A DNA stretch of 64,000 nucleotides from Variovorax beijingensis (GTDB lineage: Bacteria; Pseudomonadota; Gammaproteobacteria; Burkholderiales; Burkholderiaceae_C): positions 1 to 64,000 of the forward strand of contig NZ_VIVL01000021.1 of NCBI RefSeq assembly GCF_007828835.1, read 5' to 3'. Each line of letters begins with the position of its first letter. The first letter of the stretch is position 1. This document shows positions 42,870 to 51,491 of this stretch, piece after piece. The notes under the pieces were generated by a model, which was not told the DNA's origin, searched no databases, and saw only the letters and a list, made by a program, of their open reading frames with translations. Position numbers and translations under genes: made by a program.

Positions 42870-43997
42870 ATGAATCATTTGAATTGCTTGCCGCAAGACG
42901 GCATTTTTTGGGGCCAGCACATCTTGCAAGCCGCGGTGGCACGGCTCGGCGAGCACGGCATCCATCGGCCGATGGTGTTCACCGTCGAACCGCTGACAAA
43001 GCTCTATGAAGATTGCGTGCGGCCCAACCTGAAGCAGGCCGTGGGCAGCTTCATGGCGCTGCCGCCGCATGTGCCGGACGTGGCAGTGCAGGCCGGACTC
43101 GAAGCCTGCCTCCACGCCCGGGCCCAGTCGATCGTGGCGCTGGGAGGCGGTTCGGTGCTCGACGCGGCCAAGGCCGTATCCCATCTGCATCACGAAAAGA
43201 CGGGACGCTACCTTACCATCGCGGCATTGCCTACGACGCTTTCGGGTTCCGAGTTCTCCCACTATTTCGGCATCACCGAGACGGATGGTTCCGAAAAATT
43301 CAAGCGCAGCTACGCGGTGCGCGAGACGGTGCCCAAGGTGGTCGTGATCGACCCGGTACTGGTGTTCGACACGCCGCGTGCGCTGCTCCTGTCATCGGCC
43401 ATCAAGGGCATGGACCACGCGGTAGAGGGCATGCGCAAGGTGACGAAGGAACACCCGCACGCGATCATGGCGGCGAGCGGGTTGGAGCGGTTCCTGACAG
43501 TCCTGCAGAAGTGGCCGCAGGCCATGCCGACGCGCGAAGCGATGGACAAGGGACTGGTGACACCCGACGATCTGCTGCAACTGCAGCTGGCGGCCTGGCA
43601 GTGCTACTTCTCGCCTGCATCTGTCATCTATGGCCTGAGCCACCGCATCGGCCATATCCTGGGCGGCACCTTCGGCTTGCCGCACAGCGCGACCTCCTGC
43701 ATCACCCTCGCGCCCGTCATTCGCGCCTGCGCGGATTTCTATGGCGACAAGCTCGAGATCTTCGGCGCCCCTTCCGCGCTTGCCGCGCACGCCGATGCCG
43801 CCGCCCAACTGGCCGGCCGGATCGAAGCCGTGGTTACCTCACTCGGCCTGCCGAATCGCATCGGTGCCTTCGACCTCGACAAGGCAAAGCTGCCGGAAGT
43901 GGCCAAGCTGCTAAAGAAGAACTACCCCAACGAAGTGGCCGACCTGGGCAACAACGCAAGCATCAAGCTCGACGCCTTGCTAGACAGCGTCTGGTGA
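42870..43997 (+). CDS. Maleylacetate reductase-like iron-containing dehydrogenase
   Basis: 375 aa from the ATG at 42870. Group III alcohol-dehydrogenase fold: NAD-binding GGGSVLDAAKAVSH, TTLSGSEFSHYFGITETDG and metal-site region SHRIGHILGGTFGLPHSATS. Length and motifs fit maleylacetate reductase (LinF, PcpE, TfdF), which reduces maleylacetate to 3-oxoadipate and also removes chloride from 2-chloromaleylacetate. Other dehydrogenases share the fold, so the assignment rests partly on the LinD- and LinE-like neighbours. Upstream, CCTATCTTTT is a possible -10, with TGTCGTCC-N8-GAACGCTGCG at the LysR distance, a weak match to the second box class. Confidence 0.85.
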   Translation: MNHLNCLPQDGIFWGQHILQAAVARLGEHGIHRPMVFTVEPLTKLYEDCVRPNLKQAVGSFMALPPHVPDVAVQAGLEACLHARAQSIVALGGGSVLDAAKAVSHLHHEKTGRYLTIAALPTTLSGSEFSHYFGITETDGSEKFKRSYAVRETVPKVVVIDPVLVFDTPRALLLSSAIKGMDHAVEGMRKVTKEHPHAIMAASGLERFLTVLQKWPQAMPTREAMDKGLVTPDDLLQLQLAAWQCYFSPASVIYGLSHRIGHILGGTFGLPHSATSCITLAPVIRACADFYGDKLEIFGAPSALAAHADAAAQLAGRIEAVVTSLGLPNRIGAFDLDKAKLPEVAKLLKKNYPNEVADLGNNASIKLDALLDSVW

Positions 43998-44084
43998 CCC
44001 ACACGCCCGGCAAGACCAAAGGGAGGACGCCAGCTCTCTCTTTTGGGGCATGCAATCGCGCCCCCGTCTCCCTACGCTTGGGCG

Positions 44085-44684
44085 ATGTCAAACGCCCTTT
44101 CTTCCCCGAACTTTTCCGCGCCTTGGCGCCGCAGCCTCAAAGCCGCCACATGGCTCTGCCTCGGACTCTGCCTCTCTCATGCAGGCGATACCGCCGCGCA
44201 GGCATTTGCCCCTCCTGATTCCGCGTTCGTGCAAGCCGGCTCTTCCCATGGCACACGAACGCTGACCGTCGGACTCAGCTGGGACCTGCCCTATCGATGG
44301 CAGCTGGGACCGGGCGAGCTGAGCAGCTACCTGGAGGCTTCTTACGCGTACTGGCAGATCCAGTCGGCCGACCGTTCCGGGCTTTCGCACCTCTCGCAGC
44401 TCGCGTTGGTTCCGGTGCTGCGCTACCGCCCTGCAGATGGCGCCTCGCCTTGGTTCTTCGAAACGGGCCTGGGGGTGACCGCCACTTCGTCGGTCTACAA
44501 GACCCGGCAGAAGAGCTTTTCGACGAGCTTCAACTTCAGCACCCATCTGGCCGTGGGTCGAAGCTTCGGCGAGCAACGCCGGCACGAGATCGCGCTGCGT
44601 CTCGAACATTTCTCGAACGCAGGCATCAAGCATCCGAACCCCGGAGAGAACTTCGTCCAGATCCGATACGCCCGCCGGTTCTAG
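44085..44684 (+). CDS. pagL: Lipid A 3-O-deacylase, PagL family
   Basis: 199 aa. A signal peptide follows a short basic start (WRRSLKAATWLCLGLCLSHA, cleavage near TAAQA). The mature part is an eight-strand outer-membrane beta-barrel ending in aromatic RYARRF. The catalytic pattern is HFSNAGIKHPNPGENF, with the His, Ser and Glu of PagL. It removes an acyl chain from lipid A in the outer membrane, softening recognition and changing permeability. Monocistronic, with its last 4 bases overlapping the convergent AraC gene. Confidence 0.9.
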   Translation: MSNALSSPNFSAPWRRSLKAATWLCLGLCLSHAGDTAAQAFAPPDSAFVQAGSSHGTRTLTVGLSWDLPYRWQLGPGELSSYLEASYAYWQIQSADRSGLSHLSQLALVPVLRYRPADGASPWFFETGLGVTATSSVYKTRQKSFSTSFNFSTHLAVGRSFGEQRRHEIALRLEHFSNAGIKHPNPGENFVQIRYARRF

Positions 44685-45493
44685 CGCCGCTGCGCAAGGT
44701 AGCGTGCCGGTGGCTGGCCCATGGCCTTCCTGAACATCGCGATGAAGGCGCTCACCGAGTCGTAGCCCAGCTCATCGGCCACCCGTTGCACCGAGAGGCC
44801 CGAGTTCAGCCTTTGCAGCGCCACGATCAGGCGCAGGCGCTGGCTCCAGCGTCCGAAGGACATGCCCGTTTCGAGTTGCACGAGGCGGGTCAGGGTCCGC
44901 TCGCTCATGGCCAGGCGCGACGCCCATTGCGCTGCCGTAGTCCGGTCTGCCGGATCGCGCATCAGAGCATTGATCAGCCGGCGCAGACGCGGCTCCTCCG
45001 ACACCGGCAAGTGCATGGCCTCGGTTGGCATGCGCACCAGTTGGTCGAGCAGCACGGCGTGCAGCCGTTGCGCCTGCGGGTCGCGCTGCGCGCCCTCTGA
45101 CAAAGCGGCCACGTGAAGAATGAGTTCGCGCAGCAAGGGGCTGATGCTCAACGAGCAGCAGGTCTGCGGCATGACGGTGGCGGCGTCATCCACAAAAAGA
45201 AAACAGGCATTTCCGTCCGCCGAAACGCGCAGGCTGTGCGGCACGCCCCCGGGAATCCAGAAACCACCGTGCAACGGCGCCATCCACAGCGCACCGGGCA
45301 CTTCACAGGTCACGGTGCCGCGCAGCAGCATCGCCAGCTGACCTTGCGGATGCTGGTGCGTCGGCAATTCCTCGGCCAGCGCCTGGGTGCGGATCCGCAC
45401 GGCGGCCACGCGGGCATCCATCTTTTCGAAGTCGAAAGTCCAAGGAGCTAGGCGGCGTGCTCCTCGCGGTTCATCTTGACCGGATTTGCTCAT
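44681..45493 (-). CDS. AraC-family transcriptional regulator
   Basis: 270 aa from the ATG at 45493; the frame opens further up to 45586 but that would run into the divergent transporter gene. N-terminal cupin sensor domain (ELPTHQHPQGQLAMLLRGTV, MAPLHGGFWIPGGVPHSLRV) and C-terminal double helix-turn-helix (MSERTLTRLVQLETGMSFGR, QRVADELGYDSVSAFIAMFR, PPARYLAQRR). Typical cupin-AraC type regulators control a neighbouring transporter, here most likely the divergent CynX-type exporter. Confidence 0.92.
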   Translation of the reverse strand: MSKSGQDEPRGARRLAPWTFDFEKMDARVAAVRIRTQALAEELPTHQHPQGQLAMLLRGTVTCEVPGALWMAPLHGGFWIPGGVPHSLRVSADGNACFLFVDDAATVMPQTCCSLSISPLLRELILHVAALSEGAQRDPQAQRLHAVLLDQLVRMPTEAMHLPVSEEPRLRRLINALMRDPADRTTAAQWASRLAMSERTLTRLVQLETGMSFGRWSQRLRLIVALQRLNSGLSVQRVADELGYDSVSAFIAMFRKAMGQPPARYLAQRR

Positions 45494-45573
45494 ATTCAGC
45501 CCGTCCGCAGGCATTCGAATCCGCGCTTCGTCACTAGATTCTTCCGTGGCATCCCGCATCACTTCGGACCTCC

Positions 45574-46776
45574 ATGCATTCTTCACAACCGGCAGATTCT
45601 TCGCCCCGCGCCGCGGTTCTCATCGCTGGCATCCTGCTCATCGCGGCCAGCCTCAGGGCACCCATCACCGCGCTGGGGCCCTTGCTTGAACCCGTGCGCG
45701 AGAGCTTCGCGCTCAACGCCTCGCAGGCCGGCCTGCTGACGACACTGCCACTTCTCGCGTTCGCCTTGGTGTCTCCGCTTGCTGCACCCATTGCACACCG
45801 ATTCGGCCTGGAGCGCGTGCTCTTTGCATCGCTGGTCCTGCTCGTCGCAGGCATCGCCGTGCGCTCGGGCGGCACAGCTTCGGCGCTCTATGCGGGAACC
45901 TGCGTGATCGGCGGCGCGATTGCCATTGCCAACGTCTTGTTGCCGAGCTTGCTGAAAAGGGACTTTCCTCATCATGTGGCGAAGCTCACGGCCGCGTATG
46001 CACTCGCGATGATCTCTGCCGCGGGCCTCGCTTCGGCCGTGGCGGTGCCGCTGGACCACGCGCTTGGCGCCGGATGGCCGGCCTCGCTGGGCGCCGTCGC
46101 CGTGCTGCCGCTCGCTGCTGCATTGCTGTGGCTGCCGCAACTGCGCTTTCGAACCGTCTCGGCACCGGGCCTTGTCGCGGGTGCGGACAGAGCCTCGGTG
46201 GGGGCCTCGGTGTGGAAGGCCTCACTGGCCTGGCAGGTGGCCGGGTACCTGGGCCTCACCTGCTTCATCTACTTTGCGGCGATTGCATGGCTGCCTTCGA
46301 TTCTCCAGGAGGCCGGCTTCTCGAGCGCACGCGCCGGCACACTGCATGGGTGGATGCAGCTCGCAGGGGCCGTGCCCGCGCTGCTGCTGATGCCGCTCCT
46401 GCATCGCATGACCGATCAGCGCTGGATTGCCTTCGCTTCGCCGGCGCTGAGTGCCTGTGGCCTGGTAGGCCTGCTGGCCCTGCCCATGTGGACGCCGCTG
46501 TGGCTCTTTGCCTTCGGCATGGGAATGGGGTCGGCGTTGATCCTGAGCCTGGCCTTCGTCGGGCTGCGCGCGGGCAGCCAACAGATCGCCGCGTCGCTTT
46601 CCGGCATGTCGCAATGCATCGGCTACCTACTGGCAGCTGTCGGTCCCACGCTGGTGGGCTACCTGCACGAGGCCGCAGGCAACTGGACGATGCCGCTGGC
46701 GGCCTGCCTGGTCCTGTGCCTGGCGATGTGTGCGCTTGGGCTGTCGGTGGGCCGCGCCGTGCACATTGGCAAATGA
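45574..46776 (+). CDS. CynX/NimT-type MFS transporter
   Basis: 400 aa with about 12 membrane helices (for example ALVSPLAAPIAHRFGLERVL, AVAVLPLAAALLWLPQL). The CynX/NimT branch of the major facilitator superfamily exports or imports cyanate, nitroimidazole and small organic acids. The start region SLRAPITALGPLLEPVRESF and the later GMSQCIGYLLAAVGPTLVGY are characteristic. It is divergent from the AraC gene with only 80 bases between the starts, which suggests one controls the other. Confidence 0.92.
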   Translation: MHSSQPADSSPRAAVLIAGILLIAASLRAPITALGPLLEPVRESFALNASQAGLLTTLPLLAFALVSPLAAPIAHRFGLERVLFASLVLLVAGIAVRSGGTASALYAGTCVIGGAIAIANVLLPSLLKRDFPHHVAKLTAAYALAMISAAGLASAVAVPLDHALGAGWPASLGAVAVLPLAAALLWLPQLRFRTVSAPGLVAGADRASVGASVWKASLAWQVAGYLGLTCFIYFAAIAWLPSILQEAGFSSARAGTLHGWMQLAGAVPALLLMPLLHRMTDQRWIAFASPALSACGLVGLLALPMWTPLWLFAFGMGMGSALILSLAFVGLRAGSQQIAASLSGMSQCIGYLLAAVGPTLVGYLHEAAGNWTMPLAACLVLCLAMCALGLSVGRAVHIGK

Positions 46777-46936
46777 ATGGTGCAGATGTCCGAGCGGCTC
46801 GAGGCATGCGTGCTTCATGTATCAGGTTCGCGAGGATGGTAGGCGCGCCCAGCGGGCGGCGGTAGGTGCCACGGCGTGACCACGGTGTTTCCCTGTCCGC
46901 ACCAATGCACCAATGCGTCGATGCACCGGCACCGCG

Positions 46937-47007
46937 ATTGGTGCGCCGGTGACAACACGGTGCACCCCGACACATGCCTTCCGCCGCCGCGCACGCCTGC
47001 CTAGCAT
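46937..47007 (+). promoter_or_regulatory. LysR-type box and -10 before GST-pirin operon
   Basis: ATTGGTGC (46937-46944), 8 bases, CAACACGGTG (46953-46962), then 37 bases to CCTAGCAT (47000-47007, -10 TAGCAT). It is the only recognisable element in the 319-base gap between the transporter and GST genes. Confidence 0.7.
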
Positions 47008-47095
47008 TGATTCGTTCGCAAAGCCTCTCCTGCACAACGCGATGCCGACCGTCCGCCAAAAAGCGAACGGGTCGCCTCAACCCAACGGATACCCC

Positions 47096-47713
47096 ATGAA
47101 GCTCTATCACATGCCCGGTGCATGCTCCCTCGCTGACCTGATCGTCCTCCAGTGGATCGGCGCAGACCACGAACCGGTGCGCATGAGCCTGGAAAGCATC
47201 AAGTCGCCCGACTACCTTGCCATCAATGCGGGCGGCACGGTGCCGCTGCTGGCTCACGGCGACCTGTCGCTCACCGAGAACGTCGCCATCCTCGGCTACC
47301 TGGCCGACCTGTACCCGGAAGCGCGCCTGCTGGGCGACGGGTCGCCGCGCGCTCGCGCCGAGGTCATGCGCTGGCTCGGCTTCCTCAACTCGGATGTGCA
47401 CAAGGCGTTCAAGCCGATCTTCGTGCCGCAGCGCTTCCTGAAAGACGCGGCGATGGCGCCGGTCCTTGCGGACAACGCGTGCGGCCATGTGCGCGAGTAC
47501 CTCGCGCGGCTGGACGACCAGCTCGACGGCCGGGACTGGCTGACCGGCGAACGCTCCATCGCGGACCCGTATCTCTTCGTGCTCTCGCGCTGGTCGGCAG
47601 CCAGGAAGGTCGACATGCAAGGCCTGGACAACCTCGCGCGATTCGTACGGATGATGGACGGCGACCCCGGAGTGCAAGCCGCCCTTCGTGCCGAGAGCGG
47701 CATGCCGCAGTAA
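47096..47713 (+). CDS. Glutathione S-transferase, beta-class
   Basis: 205 aa from the ATG at 47096. N terminus MKLYHMPGACSLADLIVLQW places Cys at position 10, as in bacterial beta-class GSTs. Glutathione-site motifs GTVPLL and TENVAILGYLAD are present; the helical domain has LTGERSIADPYLFVLSRW. It is cytoplasmic and conjugates or reduces electrophiles with glutathione. First gene of a run with the next four genes. A paralogue at 51492 is about 60% identical by eye but lacks Cys10. Confidence 0.93.
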   Translation: MKLYHMPGACSLADLIVLQWIGADHEPVRMSLESIKSPDYLAINAGGTVPLLAHGDLSLTENVAILGYLADLYPEARLLGDGSPRARAEVMRWLGFLNSDVHKAFKPIFVPQRFLKDAAMAPVLADNACGHVREYLARLDDQLDGRDWLTGERSIADPYLFVLSRWSAARKVDMQGLDNLARFVRMMDGDPGVQAALRAESGMPQ

Positions 47714-47727
47714 CCCCCGGGCATGCC

Positions 47728-48087
47728 ATGAGACTGTCCTTAACCTCTGCTCTCGAAGCCCTCGAACCCATCTGCGCCACGTCGACTGCACTGGCCCGCT
47801 GGTACGCCGAACAGCCCGCGGTTCGGCGGCTGTGGGCGATCCAGGCGACGGACGGGCCCGCGCTGCGGGTCATCGTGATGCTTGAACCCTCGCTAGACGG
47901 CGATGAGATCAGTCCCGCCTGGATGGCGCACGGCAGCCGATGGGCGCGCGATCTGCGCGAACGGCTGTCCGGTACCGTGCAACTGGAACGCATCGATGGG
48001 CCCCTGCCCGAAGAGTTCGAGATCGACGGCGAAGGCACCGTGCTCTCCGCGCTGTGCTGGCGCGACTCGACCGCGCCCCAAGCGTGA
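47728..48087 (+). CDS. Unknown 119-aa protein in GST-pirin operon
   Basis: Starts 14 bases after the GST stop. It has no signal peptide or membrane segment and is rather acidic toward the C terminus (LPEEFEIDGEGTVLSALCWR). A central stretch (RLWAIQATDGPALRVIVMLE, DEISPAWMAHGSRWARDLRE) looks like an alpha/beta fold. I do not recognise the family. Its position between a GST and pirin suggests a small accessory protein of the same stress response. Confidence 0.75.
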   Translation: MRLSLTSALEALEPICATSTALARWYAEQPAVRRLWAIQATDGPALRVIVMLEPSLDGDEISPAWMAHGSRWARDLRERLSGTVQLERIDGPLPEEFEIDGEGTVLSALCWRDSTAPQA

Positions 48088-48127
48088 GCGCACCAGCGAT
48101 CGTCTTCCCAACTCCCTTGACCATCAC

Positions 48128-49099
48128 ATGAGCAAAGTCCTCGTTCAGGCGCACGGCGCACTGAGTCCCGCCACGACCATTCGCCAGAGCGGGGTCGCTG
48201 GTGTCGAGACCGTCATCCTACCTCCGACGCGCGACCTCGGAGACGGCTTCAAGGTTCGAAGGGCGTTGCCGTCTGCGCACCGGCGGATGGTCGGGCCGTT
48301 CATCTTCTTCGACCACATAGGGCCCGCGACCTTCACGGCCGGCCAGGCTTTCGACGTGAGGCTGCATCCGCACATCGGCCTGGCCACGGTCACCTACCTG
48401 ATCGCTGGCGAGATCATGCATCGCGATGGCTTGGGCAACGTGCAGGCGATCCGTCCCGGCGAGGTCAACTGGATGACCGCCGGTTCGGGCATCGTGCACT
48501 CCGAGCGAACGCCCGAGGCCGAGCGCCGGCCCGGGGCGTCGCTGTTCGGCATTCAGGCCTGGGTGGCGCTGCCGAAGACGCATGAAGAGGCCGAACCGGG
48601 CTTCTTCCATCACGCCGCGGCGGCCATTCCCAAGACCGATTCGGACGGCGCTGCATTGAGGCTGATCGCGGGGCGAAGCGATGGACTGGTGTCACCAGTG
48701 CGCACGTACTCGGACATGGTCTACGCAGACATCGTGCTCGAAGACGCCGCGCGCTACCAGGTGAAGGCGGAGCACGTCGAACGTGCGGTCTACGTGGTGT
48801 CTGGGGCGCTCGAGGTGCTTGGCCAGGCCGGCCGCTTCGAAGCCGGCGAACTCGTGGTGTTCAAGCCCGGCGCCGAACTCGTGCTGCGCGGGGCCGGGGC
48901 GACCCGCCTGATGCTGATCGGTGGCGAACCGCTTGCCGAGCCACGGCATATCTATTGGAACTTCGTCTCATCGTCCGCCGAGCGTATCGCGCAGGCCAAG
49001 GACGACTGGCGCGCGCAGCGATTTGCGGGCGTTCCCGGCGACAGCGAGTTCATTCCCCTGCCTGCGGACACGCCAGCCGCACGCCCCGCTTCCGCATAA
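48128..49099 (+). CDS. Pirin-family protein
   Basis: 323 aa, two cupin domains. Metal-site motif HPHIGLATVTYLIAGEIMHR with a later His/Glu in GSGIVHSERTPE; also the typical start FKVRRALPSAHRRMVGPFIF. Pirins bind iron and some act as quercetinases that oxidise flavonols; others are redox sensors. At 323 aa it is longer than YhhW and close to the common 280-300 aa pirins. Part of the GST operon, 40 bases after the previous gene and 16 before OsmC. A role in handling aromatic or electrophilic compounds fits. Confidence 0.92.
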   Translation: MSKVLVQAHGALSPATTIRQSGVAGVETVILPPTRDLGDGFKVRRALPSAHRRMVGPFIFFDHIGPATFTAGQAFDVRLHPHIGLATVTYLIAGEIMHRDGLGNVQAIRPGEVNWMTAGSGIVHSERTPEAERRPGASLFGIQAWVALPKTHEEAEPGFFHHAAAAIPKTDSDGAALRLIAGRSDGLVSPVRTYSDMVYADIVLEDAARYQVKAEHVERAVYVVSGALEVLGQAGRFEAGELVVFKPGAELVLRGAGATRLMLIGGEPLAEPRHIYWNFVSSSAERIAQAKDDWRAQRFAGVPGDSEFIPLPADTPAARPASA

Positions 49100-49115
49100 A
49101 GAAAGAGTCCAGGCC

Positions 49116-49502
49116 ATGGCCCAAGGCACCGCCCGCATCGGACGAGACCACTATCACACGCACATTGACCTCGCCAGCGGGCACACGCTCGTCTCGGACG
49201 AGCCCTCCGTCCTCGGCGGCGAAGGCGCAGGGGCCACGCCCTACGAGTTGGTGATTGCCGGCCTGGGGGCGTGCACCGCCATCACGCTCCGCATGTATGC
49301 GGACCTCAAAAGCTGGCCCCTCGAATCGGTGCAGGTCGACCTTCATCTTGCGCGGGAAGACAACGCCATGGTGATCGAAAGATCGTTGCGCATTTTCGGC
49401 CTGGACGACGCGCAGAAGGCGCGCCTGGCCGACGTCGCCGAGCGAACCCCGGTGACCCTGACGCTGAAGTCGGGCATCCCGATTCGTACGCATCTGCTCT
49501 AG
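49116..49502 (+). CDS. OsmC-family protein
   Basis: 128 aa. OsmC/Ohr fold with the first Cys in GLGACTAITLRMYADLKSWP. The usual second active Cys is replaced, since the helix reads DVAERTPVTLTLK where CPVHRTL would be expected. So it may lack normal peroxidase activity, or may bind rather than reduce peroxides. It corresponds closely to the C-terminal domain of the next gene's fusion protein, which does keep CPVHRTL. Member of the GST-pirin operon. Confidence 0.9.
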   Translation: MAQGTARIGRDHYHTHIDLASGHTLVSDEPSVLGGEGAGATPYELVIAGLGACTAITLRMYADLKSWPLESVQVDLHLAREDNAMVIERSLRIFGLDDAQKARLADVAERTPVTLTLKSGIPIRTHLL

Positions 49503-49518
49503 ACACAGGAACACGCCC

Positions 49519-50712
49519 GTGCCCACTCGCTCCTTCGCGTTTCTCAACCAGAACGGACTCCGCCTGTCAGGCAGCCTCGAAATGCCAGAGGGCATCCAGC
49601 GGGGCTGGGCGCTCTTCGCGCACTGCTTCACCTGTGGCAAGAACAACCTCGCCGCCGTGCGCATCGCGCGGGAGCTGGCCAGTGTGGGCATCGGGGTGCT
49701 TCGATTCGACTTCACAGGGCTGGGCGACAGCGAGGGCAGCTTCGCCGACGCGAGTTTCTCGCTGAACGTGCAGGATCTGGTGTCTGCCGCCGAGGCCATG
49801 GAGGCTGCCGGAATGCCGCCCCGCTTGCTCGTCGGCCACAGCCTCGGTGGCGCTGCGATGCTGGCTGCTGCGGGCCGGATCGCCAGCGCGCATGCGATCG
49901 CGACCATTGCCGCGCCCTTCGACGTGGCACAGGTGCTGCATCTGCTGGATCCCGCTGGTCTTGCGCGGCTCGACACAGAGGGACAGGCGATGGTCCAGGT
50001 GGTCGGACGGCCGATGTCGGTCGGCAAGGCCTTCGTGGACGACTTGCGCAAACACGATTCGGGGGCGCGCATCGCAGCTCTGCGCCGGCCACTGCTGCTG
50101 CTTCATGCGCCGCAAGACCGCACAGTCGACATCGAGAACGCCACCCGCATCTTCCTGGCAGCGAGGCATCCCAAGAGCTTTGTCTCGCTCGATGACGCGG
50201 ACCACCTGCTGTCGAAGCGCGAAGACGCCGAACGCGTCGCGCGCCTCATCGCAACCTGGGCAGCCCGCTACCTGCCTGAGCCGCCCGCCGGCCACCCGGT
50301 CGCAGCTGATGCAGAAGCGGAAGAAACCGGCCTCGGAAAATTCCAGCTCGCGCTGCGCTCGGGCGGCTCGCGCTGGCTCGCGGACGAACCCGCGACTGTG
50401 GGAGGACTCGGCTCGGGCCCCACGCCCTACGACCTGTTGTCGTCTGCGCTCGCCGCCTGCACCACCATGACGCTGCGCCATTACGCCGACAGCAAGGGCT
50501 GGCCGGTCGCACGCATCCGCACCGCGGTGAACCACCGGAAGGACAAGGCGGCTTCCCCGCCCGATGTCTTCAGTCGACGGGTATCGATAGACGGAGCCAT
50601 TACGCAGGTGCAACGCGAGCAATTGCTGGAAGTCGCGCAGCGATGCCCCGTTCACCGCACCCTCGAAGGGGGCGTGCGTTTCGATCCTGTGGAAGAAGAC
50701 CCACCGGCATGA
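49519..50712 (+). CDS. Fusion of alpha/beta hydrolase and OsmC domain
   Basis: 397 aa from GTG at 49519. Residues about 1-255 form an alpha/beta hydrolase (FAHCFTCGKNNLAAVRIARE, LLVGHSLGGAAML as the nucleophile elbow, DADHLLSKREDAE as the late His). Residues about 270-397 form an OsmC domain with both Cys sites (ALAACTTMTLRHYADSKGWP and RCPVHRTLEGG). This bifunctional architecture is known in many proteobacteria. It suggests coupled ester hydrolysis and hydroperoxide reduction. It lies 16 bases after the free OsmC gene and ends the operon before the cupin promoter. Confidence 0.93.
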   Translation: MPTRSFAFLNQNGLRLSGSLEMPEGIQRGWALFAHCFTCGKNNLAAVRIARELASVGIGVLRFDFTGLGDSEGSFADASFSLNVQDLVSAAEAMEAAGMPPRLLVGHSLGGAAMLAAAGRIASAHAIATIAAPFDVAQVLHLLDPAGLARLDTEGQAMVQVVGRPMSVGKAFVDDLRKHDSGARIAALRRPLLLLHAPQDRTVDIENATRIFLAARHPKSFVSLDDADHLLSKREDAERVARLIATWAARYLPEPPAGHPVAADAEAEETGLGKFQLALRSGGSRWLADEPATVGGLGSGPTPYDLLSSALAACTTMTLRHYADSKGWPVARIRTAVNHRKDKAASPPDVFSRRVSIDGAITQVQREQLLEVAQRCPVHRTLEGGVRFDPVEEDPPA

Positions 50713-50749
50713 GCCCGCAGGGATGGCCCGCGTGCGCATGCGTTTCGGT

Positions 50750-50820
50750 ATTGGTGCCTTGCAGACAACACCGTGATCCGTCTCACAGGCCTACCCCACC
50801 GCGCCGCCCACTCCTACGAT
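50750..50820 (+). promoter_or_regulatory. LysR-type box and -10 before cupin gene
   Basis: ATTGGTGC (50750-50757), 8 bases, CAACACCGTG (50766-50775), then 37 bases to CCTACGAT (50813-50820). Of the five related boxes this and the one at 55642 agree best, and both have the right half CAACACCGTG. Confidence 0.7.
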
Positions 50821-50849
50821 CCATTCATCACATCAACGAAGGCAAGACC

Positions 50850-51269
50850 ATGATCAAAACTGCAAGAAATATCGGGCTGGCGCTGTTGTTCGCCGGAGGC
50901 GCAGCGATGACGCAACACGCCGCCGCGCACGGCACCCCAAAAGACGCGAAGGTGACGCCGCTTCTGACTCAGGAGATGAAGGACATCCCCGGCAAGGAAG
51001 TGCTGATGATTACGGTGGACTATCCGCCGGGCGCCGCCGACCCCGTGCATCGCCACGACGCCCACAGCTACGTGTACGTGCTCGAAGGCTCAATCGTGAT
51101 GGGCGTGAAAGGCGGCAAGGAAGTAACTCTCAAGGCCGGCGACACCTTCTATGAAGGCCCCGATGACATCCACACCGTCGGTCGCAACGCGAGCAAGACC
51201 AAGCCCGCGAAGTTCGTGGTCATGCTCGTGAAGAACAAGGGTGCCGAGTTCTTCATTCCAGTGAAATAA
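50850..51269 (+). CDS. Exported cupin-domain protein
   Basis: 139 aa from the ATG at 50850. Signal peptide about 1-26 (NIGLALLFAGGAAMTQHAAA). One cupin domain with metal motif HRHDAHSYVYVLEG and the second box AGDTFYEGPDDIHTVGRN. Small periplasmic cupins of this type bind a metal and may act on quinone-like or phenolic compounds, but the reaction is unknown. It has its own LysR-type promoter, so it is switched on together with the GST-pirin operon and the AhpD gene. Confidence 0.9.
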   Translation: MIKTARNIGLALLFAGGAAMTQHAAAHGTPKDAKVTPLLTQEMKDIPGKEVLMITVDYPPGAADPVHRHDAHSYVYVLEGSIVMGVKGGKEVTLKAGDTFYEGPDDIHTVGRNASKTKPAKFVVMLVKNKGAEFFIPVK

Positions 51270-51339
51270 CCCACGGTTGCATTCCACCCGCCACAACGAA
51301 GATGACGGGTGTCAGATCGCCGAGGCGGCTGTAATGAGG

Positions 51340-51366
51340 CGTGCACTTTCCACCCGTTCGTGCACG
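51340..51366. repeat. Inverted repeat upstream of second GST
   Basis: CGTGCAC (51340-51346) and GTGCACG (51360-51366) around 13 bases, 125 bases before the GST start at 51492. It could be an operator for that gene. No matching copy noticed elsewhere in the window. Confidence 0.35.
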
Positions 51367-51491
51367 GGACAGACTCACGTCGGCGCGGTGTCCCCGCGTA
51401 AATCCGACCAGCAACACGGCGACGCGGCGGGTGGAAGGCATTCCTTGCTTCCTACGACAGGAAGCCGGCAAAAGCACACAGGACTTCTGCG

